Of a stretch of DNA of 64,000 bases, positions 1 to 12,659 are shown in pieces (position 1 is the first letter of the stretch; each line of letters opens with the position of its first letter). The position numbers were made by a program, and so were the translations under genes. Source of the DNA: Chlorocebus sabaeus (taxonomy: Eukaryota; Chordata; Mammalia; Primates; Cercopithecidae); contig NC_132914.1 of NCBI RefSeq assembly GCF_047675955.1, positions 43,858,521 through 43,922,520 of the forward strand. Reading direction: 5' to 3'. A model generated the notes under the pieces. It had not been told where the DNA came from and made no database searches. It saw nothing but the letters and a program-made list of their open reading frames with translations.

Positions 1-382
1 AACTCCAAGACACATAATTATCAGATTCACCAAAGTTGAAATGAAGGAAAATATGTTAAGGGCAACCAGAGAGAAAGGTCAGGTTACCCACAAAGGGAAG
101 CCCATCTGACTAACAGCAGATCTCTCAGCAGAAACTCTACAGTCCAGAAAAGAGTGGGGGCCAATATTCAACATTCTGAAAGAAAAGAATTTTCAACCCA
201 AAATTTCATATCCAGCCAAACTAAGCTTCATAAGTGAAGGAGAAATAAAATCCTTTACAGACAAGCAAATGCTGAGAGATTTTGTCACCACCAGGCCTGC
301 CTTACAAGAGCTCCCGAAGGAAGCACTAAACATGGAAAGGAACAACAAGTACCAGCTGCCACAAAAATATGCCAAATTGTAA
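1..382 (+). pseudogene. L1 ORF1 (RNA-binding chaperone), C-terminal part, broken
   Basis: Covers the C-terminal domain of the L1 ORF1 protein, the trimeric RNA-binding chaperone that coats L1 RNA. The reading frame starting at base 2 ends at the expected TAA at 380-382, but an in-frame TGA at 107-109 interrupts it where related copies have an arginine codon. The N-terminal part lies outside the window. Non-functional. Confidence 0.85.
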
Positions 383-445
383 AGACCATCAATGCTGTGA
401 AGAAACTGCATCAATTAATGAGCAAAATAACCAACTAACATCATA

Positions 446-3400
446 ATGACAGGATCAAATTCACACATAACAATATTAACCTTACATGTAAATGTGCTAA
501 ATGCCCCAATTAAAAGACAAAGACTGGCAAATTGGATAGAGTCAAGACCCATCAGTGTGCTGTATTCAGGAGACCCATCTCACATGCAAAGACACACATA
601 AGCTCAAAATAAAGGGATGGAGGAAGATCTACCAAGCAATTGGAAAGCAAAAAACAAACAAACAAACAAACAAAAAACAGGGGTTGTAATCCTAGTCTCT
701 GATAAAACAGACTTTAAACCAACAAAGAACAAAAAAGACAAAGAAGGGCAACACATAATGGTAAAGGGATCAATTCACCAAGAAGAGCTAACTATTCTAA
801 ATACATATGCACCCAATACAGGAGCACGAAAATTCATGAAGCAAGTCCTTAGAGACCTACAAAGAGACTTAGACTCCCACACAATCATAATGGGAAGCTT
901 TAACACCCACTGTCAACAATAGACAGATCAATGAGAACGAAGGTTATCAAGGATATCCAGGACTTGAACTCAGCTCTGCACCAAGTGGACCTAACAGCAT
1001 CTACAGAACTCTCCACTCCAAATCAACAGAATATACATTCTTCTCAGCACCACATTGCACTTATTCCAAAATTGACCACATAGTTGGAAGTAAAGCACTC
1101 CTCAGCAAATGTAAAAGAACAGAAATCACAATAAACTGTCTCTCAGACCACAGTGCAATCAAATTAGAACTCAGAATTATGAAACTCATTCAAAACCACA
1201 CAACTACATGGAAATTGAACAACCTGCTCCTGAATGACTACTAGGTAAATAACAAAATGAAGGCAGAAATAAATACATTCTTTGAAGCCATTAGAACAAA
1301 GACACAACATACCAGAATCTCTGAGACACATTTAAAGCAGTGTCTTTAAATTTATAGCACTAAATGCCCACAAGAGAAAGCAGGAAAGATCTAAAATTGA
1401 CACCCTAGCATCACAATTAAAAGAACTAGAGAAGCAAGAGCAAACAAATTCAAAAGTTAGCAGAAGGCAAGAAATAACTAAGATCAGAGCAGAACTGAAG
1501 GAGACAGAGACACAGAAAACCCTTCAAAAAATCAATGAATCCAGGAGCTGCTTTTTTGAAAAGATCATCAAAATTGATAGACCACTAGCAAGACTAATAA
1601 AGAAGAAAAGAGAGAAGAATCAAATAGATGAAATAAAAAATGATAAAGGGGATATCCCCACCGATCCCACAGAAGTACAAACTACCATCAGAGAATACTA
1701 TAAATACCTCTACACAAATAAACTAGAAAATCTAGAAAAAATGGATGAATTCCTGGACACATACACCCTCCCAACACTAAACCAGGAAGAAGTTGAATCT
1801 CTGAATGCACCAATAACAGGCTCTGAAATTGAGGTGATAATTAACAGCCTACCAAGTAAAAGAAGTCTAAGACCAGACGGATTCACAGCTGAATTCTACC
1901 GGAAGTACAAGGAGGAGCTGGTACCATTCCTTCTGAAATTTTTCCAATTAATGGAAAAAGAGGGAAGCCACTCTAACTCATGATGATGAGGCCAGCATCA
2001 TCATGATACCACAGCCTGGCAGAGACACAACAAAAAAAAGAGAATTTTAGGCCAATATCCCTGAGGAACATTGATGCAAATATCCTCAATAAAATACTGG
2101 CAAACCGAATCCAACAGCACATCAAAAAGCTTATCCACCACGATCAAGTTGACTTCATCTCTGGGATGCAAGGCTGGTTCAACATATGCAAATCAATAAA
2201 CCTAATCCATCACATAAACAGAACCAATGACAAAAAACACATGATTACCTCAACAGATGCAGAAAAGGATTCTGACAAAATTCAACAGTGCTTCAGGCTA
2301 AAAACTCTCAATAAACTGGGCATTGATGGAACGTTTATCAAAATAATAAGAGCTATTTATGACAAACCCACAGCCAATATCATACTGAATGGGCAAAAAC
2401 TGGAAGCATTCCCTTTAAAAACTGGCACAAGACAGGGATGCCCTCTCTCACCACTCCTATTCAACATAGTGTTGAAGTTCTGGCTAGGGCAATCAGGCAA
2501 GAGAAAGAAATAAAGGGTACTCAATTGGAAAAGAGGAAGTAAAATTGTCCCTGTCTGCAGATGACATGATTGTATATTTAGAAAACCCCATCATCTCAGC
2601 CCAAAATCTCCTTAAGCTGATAAGCAACTTCAGCAAAGTCTCAGGATACAAAATCAATGTGCAAAAATCACAACCATTCCCATACACCAGTAACAGACAA
2701 ACAGAGCCAAATCATGAGTGAACTCCCGTTCACAATTGCTACAAAGAGAATAAAATACCTAGGAATCCAACTTACAAGGGATGTGAAGGACCTCTTCAAG
2801 GAGAACTACAAACCACTGCTTACTGAAATAAAAGAGGACACAAACAAATGGAAGAACATTCCATGCTCATGGACAGGAAGAATCAATATTGTGAAAATGG
2901 CCATACTGCCCAAGGTAATGTATAAATTCAATGCATCCCCATCAAACTACCAATGACTTTCTTCACAGAATTGGAAAAAAAAAAAAAAAAAAAAACTACT
3001 TTAAAGTTCATATGGAACCATAAAAGAGCCCTTATTGCCAAGAAAATCCTAAGAAAAAAAGAACAAAGCTGGAGGCATCATGCTACCTGACAGGGCTACA
3101 GTAAACAAAATAGCATGAGACTGGTACCAAAACAGATATATGGATCAATGGAACAGAACAGAGGCCTCAGAATTAACACCACACATCTATAACCATCTGA
3201 TCTTTGACAAACCTGACAAAAACAATCAATGGGAAAAGGATTCCCTATTTAATAAATGGTGCTAGGAAAACTGGCTAGCCATATGTAGAAAGCTGAATCT
3301 GGATCCCTTCCTTACACGTTATACAAAAATTAATTCAAGATGGATTAAAGACCTAAATGTTAGACCTGAAACCATAAAAACCCTAGAAGAAAACCTTGGT

Positions 3401-4283
3401 AATACCATTCAGGACATATGCACAGGCAAGGACTTCATGACTAAAACACCAAAAGCAATGGCAACAAAAGCCAAAATAGACAAATGGGATCTCATTAAAC
3501 TAAAGAGCTTCTGTACAGCCAAAGAAACTACCATCAGAGTGAACAGGCAACCTACAGAATGAGAGAAAATCTTTGCAATCTACCCATCTGACAAAGAGCT
3601 CATATCCAGAATCTACAAAGAACGTAAATAAATTTTCAAGAAAAAAACAAACAACCCCAACAAAAAGTGGGCAAAGGATATGAACAGATACTTCTCAAAA
3701 GAAGACATTTATGAAGCCAACAGACACATGAAAAAAATGCTCATTATCACTGGTCATCAGAGAAATGCAAATCAAAACCACAATGAGATACCATCTCATG
3801 CCAGTTAGAATGGCAATCATTAAAAAGTCAGGAAATCACAGATGCTGGAAAGGATGTGGAGAAATAAGAACGCTTTTACACTGTTGATGGGAGTGTAAAT
3901 TAGTTCAACCATTGTGGAAGACAGTGTGACGATTCCTCAAGGATCTAGAACTAGAAATACCATTTGACCCAGCAATCCCGTTACTTGGTATATACCCAAA
4001 GGATTATAAATCATGCTACTATAAAGACATATGCACACGTATGTTTATTGTGGCACTGTTCACAACAGGAAAGACTTGGAACCAACCCAAATGTCCATCA
4101 ATGATAGACTGGATTAAGAAACTGTGGCACATATACACCATGGAATAGTATGCAGCCATAAAAAACTATAAGTTCATGTCCTTTGAAGGGAAATGGATGA
4201 AGCTGGAAACCATCATTCTCAGCAAACTATCACAAGGACAGAAAACCAAACACTGCATGTTCTCACTCATAGGTGGGAATTGA
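446..4283 (+). pseudogene. L1 ORF2 (endonuclease/reverse transcriptase), broken
   Basis: ORF2 of L1 encodes the target-nicking AP-like endonuclease, the reverse transcriptase and a cysteine-rich C-terminal region. The ATG at 446 follows the typical spacer after ORF1, and the terminal TGA is at 4281-4283. Recognisable blocks are the endonuclease region (about 450-1250), the RT core (about 1740-2700) and the C-terminal Cys region (about 3780-4280). Stops and frameshifts are scattered, for example TAG after 919 and frame changes around 1240, 1345 and 1983. The RT active-site motif at 2554-2565 reads S-A-D-D instead of F-A-D-D. Only short stretches stay open, so it is a dead copy. Confidence 0.93.
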
Positions 4284-4488
4284 ACAATGAGAACACTTGG
4301 ACACAGGGAGGGGAACATCACACACCAGGGCCTGTCATGGGGTGGGGGACTGGGGGAGGGATAGCATTAGGAGAAATACCCAATGTAAATGATGAGTTAA
4401 TGGGTGCAGCAAACCAACATGGCACATGTATACCTATGTAACAAACCTGCACGTTGTGCACATGTACCCTAGAACTTAAAGTATAATA

Positions 4489-4710
4489 TATATATTCATT
4501 CTTGCTAATTTATTTATTAAAAATGAATACATGAATGAATTAACTAATATAGATCTGGTAGAAAAGTTAGAAAATACAATTTTTGAAATGGAATAATACA
4601 AGCAAAAAGAAAAAAGTTCACCTGTTATCTCAGCAAGCAGAGACGATCACTGTATATATATTGTTGTATGGTCTTCCATGGTTTTTCTATGCACATAGAA
4701 ATGTTATTTG
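4489..4710. other. A/T-rich stretch between two LINEs, no gene
   Basis: Short A/T-rich sequence between the L1PA tail and the older L1 3' end. It resembles degraded LINE sequence but cannot be assigned. No coding or RNA gene signal is seen. Confidence 0.5.
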
Positions 4711-5125
4711 CATGTGCATTGCAGCATTATTCACAATAGCCAAGATATGGAAACAATCTAAGTGCCCATGGATGTGAATGGATAAGAAACACAGGCACAT
4801 ATAAAATAGAATGTTATTCAACCTCAAAAAAGAAGGGGATCCTCTCATTTGCCACAACATGGATGAATCTGTAGGACATAATGGTATGTAAAATAAGCCA
4901 GAAACAGAAAGAAAAATACTGCAGGATCTCGTGTATACATGGTATCCTTTTTTGGAAAAAAAAAAAAAAAAAAAAAAGTAATACATAGACACAGAGAATA
5001 AAACAGGTGTTACAAAGAGTTTGGGGAGGAAATGTGGAAATGTAGGTCAAAGGATATAAATCTGCAGATATGTAAGATGAATAAGTCTAGGGAGCAAATG
5101 AACAACACGAGGACTGTAGTTAATA
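4711..5125 (+). mobile_element. Old L1 (L1M-type) 3' end, left half of a split copy
   Basis: End of ORF2 plus the start of the 3' UTR of an old mammalian L1: the 'gcagcattattcacaatagc' stretch, the later 'aaaataagccag' stretch, and a 3' UTR running to 'gactgtagttaata'. An A-run at 4956-4977 is a local expansion. The element stops at TA (5124-5125), where a DNA transposon starts. The remainder resumes at about 11696, so the two fragments are one L1 split by later insertions. Confidence 0.8.
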
Positions 5126-5166
5126 CAGTTTGAGTATTCCTTATCAAAAATGCTTGAGACCAGAGG
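5126..5166 (+). mobile_element. Tigger-like DNA transposon, left 41 bp
   Basis: Begins with CAG followed by 'tttgagtattccttatc', the terminal sequence of a TcMar/Tigger-type non-autonomous element, directly after a TA as expected for this superfamily. It is cut at 5166 by an ERV and continues at 11041. An uninterrupted relative is at 59397-59744. I think it may be Tigger7, but the subfamily name is uncertain. Confidence 0.75.
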
Positions 5167-6031
5167 TGTTACAAGAAAGGGGTCCTGATCTGGACCCCAT
5201 AAAAGGGTTCTTGGATCTCACGCAAGAAAGAATTCAGGGCAAGCCCACAGTGCAAAGCAAAAGCAAGATTTATTTATTTATTTATTTATTTTTTGAGACA
5301 GAGTCTCGCTTTGTCCCCCTGGCTGGAGTGCAGTGGCGCGATCTCGGCTCACTGCAAGCTCCGTCTCCTGGGATCATGACATTCTCCTGCCTCAGCCTCC
5401 TGAGTAGCTGGGACTAGAGATGCCCGCCACCGTGCCTGGCTAATTTTTTGTATTTTTAGTAGAGACGGGGTTTCACCGTGGTCTCAATCTCCTGACCTTG
5501 TGATCCGCCGGCCTCGGCCTCCCAAAGTGCTGGGATTACAGGCGTGAGCCACCGCGCCCAGCCGGCAGCAAAAGCAAGATTATTAAGAAAGTAAAGAAAT
5601 AAAAGAATGGCTACTCCATAGACAGAGCAGCTCCAAGGGCTGCTGGTTGCCCACTTTTATGGTTATTTCTTGATGATATGCTAAACAAAGAGTGAATTGT
5701 TCATGCCTCCCCTTTTTAGACCATACAGGGCAACTTCCAGATGTTGCCACGGCATTTGTAAACTGTCATGGCACTGGTGGGAATGGAGCAGTGAGGATGA
5801 CCAGAGGTCACTCTCATCACCATCTCGGTTTTGGTGGGTTTTAGCCAGCTTCTTTACTGCAACCTGTTTTATCATTAAGGTCTTTACGACCTGTACTTTG
5901 TGCTAACGTCCTATCTCATTCTGTGACTTAGAATGCTTTAACCATCTGGAAATGCAGCTCAGTGGCTCTCAGCCTCATTTTACTCAGCTCCTATTTAAGA
6001 TGGAGTTGCTCTGGTTCACACGCCTCTGACA
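5167..6031 (-). mobile_element. ERV1-class LTR, 3' LTR of an antisense provirus
   Basis: Read on the minus strand it begins TGTCAGAGGCGTG (6031) and ends TGTAACA (5167), so it has TG...CA ends. It matches the LTR at 10492-11040 along its whole length. Without the Alu it is about 550 bp, the same as its partner. A purine-rich tract lies directly outside its 5' edge, as expected for the 3' LTR. The Alu sits at the position of the partner's AATAAA signal. The flanking GAGG (5163-5166) pairs with GAAG (11041-11044) as a 4-bp target duplication with one change. Confidence 0.9.
5271..5566 (-). mobile_element. AluY-like, inserted in the ERV LTR
   Basis: Alu in reverse orientation, beginning with its A-tail complement ((TTTA)n) and ending in the Alu 5' end. 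Flanked by a perfect 15-bp direct repeat, AGCAAAAGCAAGATT, at 5256-5270 and 5567-5581. The right monomer is CpG-rich and little decayed, which together with the diagnostic 'ctcctgaccttgtgatccg' suggests AluY age. A small deletion is present near 5480. Confidence 0.95.
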
Positions 6032-6050
6032 TTTCCCCCCTTCCTTTTAT
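6032..6050 (-). other. Polypurine tract of the ERV
   Basis: On the minus strand this reads ATAAAAGGAAGGGGGGAAA and abuts the LTR 5' end (TGTCAGAGG). That is the position and composition of the retroviral plus-strand primer, and it fixes the provirus as antisense with its 3' end on the left. Confidence 0.85.
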
Positions 6051-8553
6051 AACAGAACCCTTAATCCTAAGGGTTGCAAAGGGATGAAGATCCATCTCTA
6101 GTAACTTCTTCGGGCTGAATAGGAGTGATGGTATTCCTGCCTAACTATGAAATATCTTGTGTTCAGGGTAGAGAGGAGCTCAGTCAGAAAGCATCAGTAT
6201 GGTGAGGGACATTCATGACTCTTAAGTTCTGACAAAAAGTGATATTTGGAAGATTAATAAGTGTTCAATTTAAGAAAACGTTGAGTAAGCTTATCCTTAT
6301 TCCTATACAGAGTGCAATAGCAGTGTATTCCACAAGAGTAAAGCAAAATAAGTAAAATTATCTCAAGTAAACTAAATTATAAGGCTTTCCAAATTATAAG
6401 GGCAACTGATGGAACCAAGCTGATATGACATTGCTAGATGATTCCATTATGTCCAGAATTAGAATATTGATCTAGATTTTTACATTACTCATCCGTCTTG
6501 TTTCTTCTGAGCAACAGCTAGAGATCACTGGTTGGTTCACAGGAATAAGCAGGGTTAGCCTAAATTGCAGTAACTAACTTAAAAGCAACTGATGAGACTA
6601 GAATTTAATAACAAGTGTAGCATAGCTCTTGAAACACAGTTTCTCTCTCCAGTTTCCCATTTTTTACTAAAGACAAGTCATAGTAACACTGATTTGCTTT
6701 ATTATACTTGGCCTGATTTTTTGTATAAAGTGCAGCAAGAATAATTATTTTTCACATAAGCCTTTTGTAATTTGACTTTGATGGAACTCCGCTCCATAGA
6801 AGGAATCTCAGATAAGACTTTTTTAGACCCAAGCCTTGCAATGAGTTTGAACCCTGAAACATCTATGAGTTGGGTAAATTTCTCTCCTTTTGAGGTCCCA
6901 AGATAACTTGGGACTCCTGGACCTATTAGAAAGTGACATTCTTACAACAGGTTAGAAACCCTGTACAGGGACTGTGTAGGCAAATATAAGGCCAGTTCCC
7001 CAAAGGGATTTTATTGGCTTTACAAGTCAAGTTTGATTCCTCAAAGGAAAGCATGCTATTCCAGTCAAAGCCTTGGTAAAATAACCAGTTTCTCCAATCA
7101 CGTTCTGTTACAATAGAAAACAGATTCTCACTGCACTTATGCAAATAACTATATTGCTAAAAGTTAAGAATACTCACAGATAGTTTCCAGATTCTGGAGA
7201 AATCAGGTAGAGAGAAACAAACATGCTCCAAATTTTGTTCAGAGGAGTATACTCTACATAATTGCTACAAGCTGTAAATAGCTCAAAAGAAAAGTTTCCT
7301 TGACTCTGAAAAACAAAACAAAGGGTCAGCAACATTTTAAGCAAAGTTAAAAGATTACTTTAGTCTTCTATTGTTTTGGTTAATTTAGTTAATTCCTGTT
7401 CTGCTTGATATTCATGAACATTTCACCTCTCTATGAGAGTTCTGAAAATGTTTTCTTCTATTCTAATGTCACAATTTCCAAAGTTATCAGAAGCTTGCAT
7501 TTTAGGACATCTGTCAAAGTCCTATTGTTGATTATAAAACCACCTTTTAAAGAGGATTAAAACAAGAAAACGATTGTCCGTGGATGAAAAAATCTTTTAG
7601 AACAGCCACTATTAAAGCCACGATTGACTAGGAAATTTGGGTTACCTCTGTGCACGCAATAATTTTATGTAACAATTATAATTATTAATAACATACACTA
7701 AGTTGTATCAGAATTGTAGGAGTTTCCCATTATTTTGGAACACATACCAGTAACATATTTATATGAATATAGCCCAAAGAAAACCAAACACCATTTTATA
7801 TTTGATAATGCTTCCTACATAACTCTTATACCAAAAAAGCCAAATGTCTCTGTTGCATTAGTGCATCATTGATGTCAAACCTAATTCTTAATGAAACTTT
7901 ATAGATAAAGTATTTAATCTTGATCAGTTTGACCATAAGGTAAGATTTTCATAAACCTTTTATAAGCCTTTACAAATTTTTGTTAAAGAGCAGAGCATGA
8001 GAAGGTTTTTCCTCTAAGAAAAACCTGTTGTGCTTTTATTCCAATGTTTCACTTATGGAAAAACTGAATAATAATACCCCTTTAGTTTTAGCCAATGTCC
8101 ACATACAGAATCTTTTTTTACAAGATTCGTTTTTTACACACTTTCCATAACTTGCTTAAACCTTCGGCTTTATTCTATCTAACTTAAAACAATTCTTTAA
8201 TCCTTTAATTTGGGCAAGAAAAATCCACATTCCCATACGTTCTTATAATCTTTCACCAAAAACACATTTCACTTTTCTTACACACTTTGCATGTAGAACT
8301 GTTTTTTCAGTAGTCTTAATTATATGTTACAATGCTAACTCTTTTACTTTTGATGAAAACTTTGGTAAGTTTGGGATTTTAATTATGTACTAGGTGTGCA
8401 GCCTAGAACAACACACAGAAATGCAGATAAGGGCTGACTTTTTCCAGCATAGCTACGGTGTGTGGCTACCACCACATGTCCCTTGCCTTATCTGGAATCT
8501 AATGCTCCAAAGTAGCCAAAGTAGGTAAATTGAACAATTTTCAAAAGTCAAAG

Positions 8554-8842
8554 GGCCAGGTGTGGTGGCTCAAGTCTGTAATCCCAGCACTTTGGGAGGC
8601 CAAGGCGGGTGGATCACAAGGTCAGGAGATCGAGACCATCCTGGCCAACATGGTGAAACTCCGTCTCTACTAAAATTACAAAAACTTAGCCATGTGTGGT
8701 GGCGGGCGACTGTAGTCCCAGCTACTCGGGAGGTTGAGGCAGGAGAATGGCGTGAACCTGGGAGGCAGAACTTGCAGTGAGCCGAGATTGCACCACTGCA
8801 CTCCAGTCTGGGCAACAGAGTGAGGCTCCGTCTCAAAAAAAT
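8554..8842 (+). mobile_element. Alu, sense orientation, inside the ERV
   Basis: Complete dimeric Alu from 'ggccaggtgtggtggct' to its short A-tail. Flanked by the 8-bp direct repeat AGTCAAAG at 8546-8553 and 8843-8850. Probably AluS to AluY by its conserved CpG sites. Confidence 0.95.
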
Positions 8843-9253
8843 AGTCAAAGCGGCAGTTTACAACCTTAAAGCATTTAGCAAACTTAATATCTGACCTGCA
8901 TAATTTAGACCAAATGTCTTCATTTTACCAATAATCTTTAAAACTGTTTTTATTTCCCAAAGATTACTTAAGTCACATGAACTAAAAGGCATTACACTTT
9001 TTACTTATGTGACAAAATATTTGATTTAAACTCATTATTATTAAACCAATTAATTAAAGTTCTTTTATATTACACACACACAATACATATAAATACATAG
9101 ACAAATAGAAGATAAAGGATGATCCCTTAAGCTGGGAATTCAATCCCGAACCCGGGCTGCCATTGTAATGGCAGAGAACAAGAGAAAGTACTGCCACGTG
9201 GTTGCTAGGTCAAGCTCCCAAGGACTGACCAGAAGGAAACCTCACCCAGTTTG

Positions 9254-9307
9254 CACACACACACATACACAAAATACATACACAGAGAGAGAGAGAGAGA
9301 GAGAGAC
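9254..9307. repeat. (CA)n and (GA)n microsatellite
   Basis: CA dinucleotides from 9254 pass through a mixed CA/TA stretch into an uninterrupted GA run at about 9283-9307. Likely length-polymorphic. Confidence 0.9.
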
Positions 9308-9379
9308 CAGAAGTCTGGCTGGTAAGAAATTCTTACCCTTTTGCCAGCATGCCAGGCTTCTGGGTTCCCTCTCCCTGAG

Positions 9380-9709
9380 ACCTGGCTGGCTGCATTACTG
9401 CCCTGGGGGCCAAGCTGCAACACAAAGGAAAATCATCTTTTTCCATCTGGCCAGAACAAAATATGTGTGACAAAACATAGACACTAGCCACTCTGCTTAA
9501 CACCCAATATCAAACTGGCAAGGCTCAAACTTGCCCCCATCATTGTTAACCCAACTTCCAACCAAGAGTTTCAACATGTGGTCTTGGGTAAGTAGGTCAC
9601 CCTGAGTAATAGAAAAGATAAGAAAAGGAAAGGAGAGAGAGAAAAACGTTGCCTGTGGCAGGGTGGAGAAGGCGAAATGCCCAGGGAGGCCAGAGAAAGA
9701 CCCACACAT
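9380..9709 (-). pseudogene. Possible gag remnant of the ERV
   Basis: On the minus strand a 70-codon frame starts at 9709 and stops at about 9497. After that stop the same reading direction continues with a tryptophan/lysine-rich stretch followed by an Ala-Trp-Pro, a pattern reminiscent of retroviral matrix proteins. It lies about 770 bp after the primer-binding site, where gag would be expected. Several stops break it. The assignment rests on position and weak resemblance only. Confidence 0.3.
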
Positions 9710-10149
9710 TGCAGCACCACTGAAAAGTTCAGATGGTCACTTGTCAGTCAAGAAATGATCTTTTCCAGCAGTCCCATCAGCTCTCAAGTTTCCCCTTTTA
9801 GGGAGGAAAAAGCACTCCATGTCCCAAGATTCTGTACATGCCTAATCCTGTCACCCACAGCCATCAGCAGAGACTGCCAGGCAGATTAATCCAAAGGGAA
9901 TAGCAGTTAACAGGCCATAGTACCAAGTCCATTCTTAGCCGAGAAGGACTTCACAAGAAGGACTTTACTGAGAGGGACTTATAACACCCTAAATCTTGGA
10001 AGGACTTCTAACCCTCCAAATTTGGGCCTCTAACCCATTATGGTCAAGTGTCCTTGCTTTTTTATCAAGAGGACCCTTTAACCATCTCTGTCTTAGGAGA
10101 AACTCTCCTAAGACAACTCTCGTAAGTTGGGCCTCTAACCCAATCCCAT

Positions 10150-10491
10150 TCTTTACCCAGGTAGCCCATTACTTACCCAGAGTAGGCTGATCAGTCTATT
10201 GCCTTTGGGTTGGGAGGCTTCTTCAGTATTGTACCTTCAGGGTTTGGCGGAAAAATGTTACCAGACCCCACACTTACTCAAAGTTAGCTTTTGGGTTGGG
10301 TGGTTCCCTCACTAGTTGCTTCTGCGGTGGCCAGAAAGATATTACAGGACCGCACTACTTACCCAAAGCTAGCCTTTGGATCAGGGGTTTCCTCACAATA
10401 TTCGCTTCCACGGTCCCCAGAAAGATGTTACAAGACCCCAACACTTACTGGGGGTATCTGCACTATAACCCCTTCGTCGTTGCCAGAAAGA
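10150..10491 (-). repeat. Tandem ~85-bp repeats in the ERV leader
   Basis: Units begin near 10241, 10326, 10412 and 10480, spaced 85, 86 and 68 bp. Each carries a variant of 'ccagaaagatgttaca', and the first three are followed by 'gacccca..cacttac'. A diverged earlier unit begins near 10150. The repeated core is the same sequence that spans the LTR end and primer-binding site at 10480-10498. Confidence 0.85.
10466..10484 (-). other. ERV primer-binding site, arginine-tRNA-like
   Basis: Minus strand reads TGGCAACGACGAAGGGGTT, starting a few bases after the LTR 3' end (TGTAACA, then TCTTTC). TGG at the start and the ACGAAGGG core resemble sites complementary to the 3' end of tRNA-Arg used by several ERV1 families. 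The tRNA assignment is from general knowledge. Confidence 0.65.
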
Positions 10492-11040
10492 TGTTACAGG
10501 AAAAGGGTCCCAATCCAGACCCCAAAAGAGGAGGTTCTTAGATCTCGCATAAGAAAGAATTCAGGATGAGTCCATAGAGTAAAGTGAAAGTAAGTTTATT
10601 AAGAAAGTAAAAGAATAAAAGAATAGCTACTCCATAGACAGAGCAGCTCCAAGGGCTGCTGGTTGCTGATTATGGTTATTTCTTGATGATTTGCTAAACA
10701 AGGGATGAGTTATTCATGCTTCCCATTTTTAGACCATATAGGGTTCCTGACATTGCCATGGCATTTGTAAGCTGTCATGGTGCTGGTGGGAGTGTAGCAG
10801 TGAGGAGGAACAGAGGTCATTCTCATCATCGTCTTGGTTTTGGTGGGTTTTAGCCATCTTCTTTACTGCAACCTGTTTTATCAGCAAGGTCTTTATGACC
10901 TGTATTTTGTGCTGACCTCCTATCTCATTCTGTGACTTAGAATGCCTTAACCATCTGGGAATGCAGCCCAGTACATCTCAGCCTCATTTTACCCAGCTCC
11001 TATTTAAGATGGAGTTGCTCTGGTTCACATGCCTCTGACA
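10492..11040 (-). mobile_element. ERV1-class LTR, 5' LTR of the antisense provirus
   Basis: A 549-bp LTR with minus-strand ends TGTCAGAGGC (11040) and TGTAACA (10492). It carries an AATAAA poly(A) signal on the minus strand at 10600-10595. It is similar over its length to the left LTR, and their divergence would date the integration. The flank at 11041-11044 is GAAG, the right copy of the target duplication. Confidence 0.9.
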
Positions 11041-11895
<855 letters not shown>

Positions 11896-12659
11896 GAAAG
11901 AAAGGGTTAAGCCTAAGGTCAACAATGGTCCTATAATTCCGGGTCAGCTAGTCCCATAACTGACTGTGTCTGTTTACCCACTTGGGGTTCTTGGATTCTC
12001 AGGGTTCATAGATGATAGTGATAAGGATCTAAGAACTAATATGCACCTATATTTCAAAAGGCCCCAAACAGGCTAAACAGGTTAACTAAATGGTCAGGTA
12101 TCCATACTGTTAGCAAGATTGCATTAACTTGATGTGATAATCCTAAATTTTGATTGGCAATTTTATATACCTTTCAGTAATAAAAATAGGAAATGAATTA
12201 ATATATTAAAGTCAACACTCAAAACTCATTAAACAGTATACTTAATATCTGGACCCTGCATTGCATATAATTTATACTTTAGTTAAAATAAAAACTTAAA
12301 GCTGATCATCAAAATCTTTGAAAATCTGGGCCTCTTGAAAGGTGGGGAATAATAAAAGTGGCCTTTGGTAGTGAAAAACCTGGGAAGCTAGTAAATGGTC
12401 TCAGAAAAATAAGTCGTTTTAGTCTCTTTTTGCCCAAGACTATTGGTTTAACCTGTGCTTAAGGTCCCGGCTCCTCCACTAGGATCTTGTTTCTCTAATT
12501 CCTCTCTGCCTTCCCTGACTTCTTGACATCCATCATTCTCAGAGCTCTTTATCTGGAATATAACTCTGTCTAGAACCTTGAACTATCACTACACCCCTTT
12601 CTTTACTGCTAGCAGTCTCTAAACTACTTACTACTGCCACCACTCCTCTGAAATCATGC
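11896..12659. other. Unassigned intergenic sequence
   Basis: A/T-rich, without recognisable repeats, open frames or RNA genes. Confidence 0.5.

Larger units (their letters stand above)
1..4488 (+). mobile_element. L1PA-type LINE-1, 5' end outside the window
   Basis: Non-LTR retrotransposon in sense orientation. The window opens inside the ORF1 C-terminal region. It continues through the short inter-ORF spacer, ORF2 (start codon at 446) and a 3' UTR that contains the G-rich stretch around 4337-4358, and it ends in an A/T-rich tail near 4470-4488. Order and spacing match primate L1. It is broken by many stops and small indels, for example about 20 bp missing near 3090 and an expanded A-run at 2978-2995. 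A close relative in the same orientation lies at 34955-41177. Exact subfamily not determined. Confidence 0.95.
6051..10465 (-). mobile_element. Degenerate ERV1 internal region
   Basis: Everything between the polypurine tract and the primer-binding site, about 4.4 kb including one Alu. That is far shorter than a complete provirus, so a large part (probably most of pol) is missing or decayed. No long reading frame survives on the minus strand. The right end (about 9710-10465) is a non-coding leader with tandem repeats, and a possible gag remnant lies at about 9380-9709. The left 3 kb is A/T-rich and I could not assign it to pol or env. The ERV family name was not determined. Confidence 0.75.

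Noticed and set aside
4687..5050. Minus-strand frames of 78-101 codons
   Set aside because: They are generated by the A-run at 4956-4977 and old L1 3' sequence.
8562..8848. Open frames within Alu copies on both strands (here and in other Alus)
   Set aside because: Typical Alu-derived frames with no coding role expected.
10150..10500. Evenly spaced repeats considered as a CRISPR-like array
   Set aside because: The spacers are themselves repetitive, the units belong to a retroviral leader, and the genome is a primate's.
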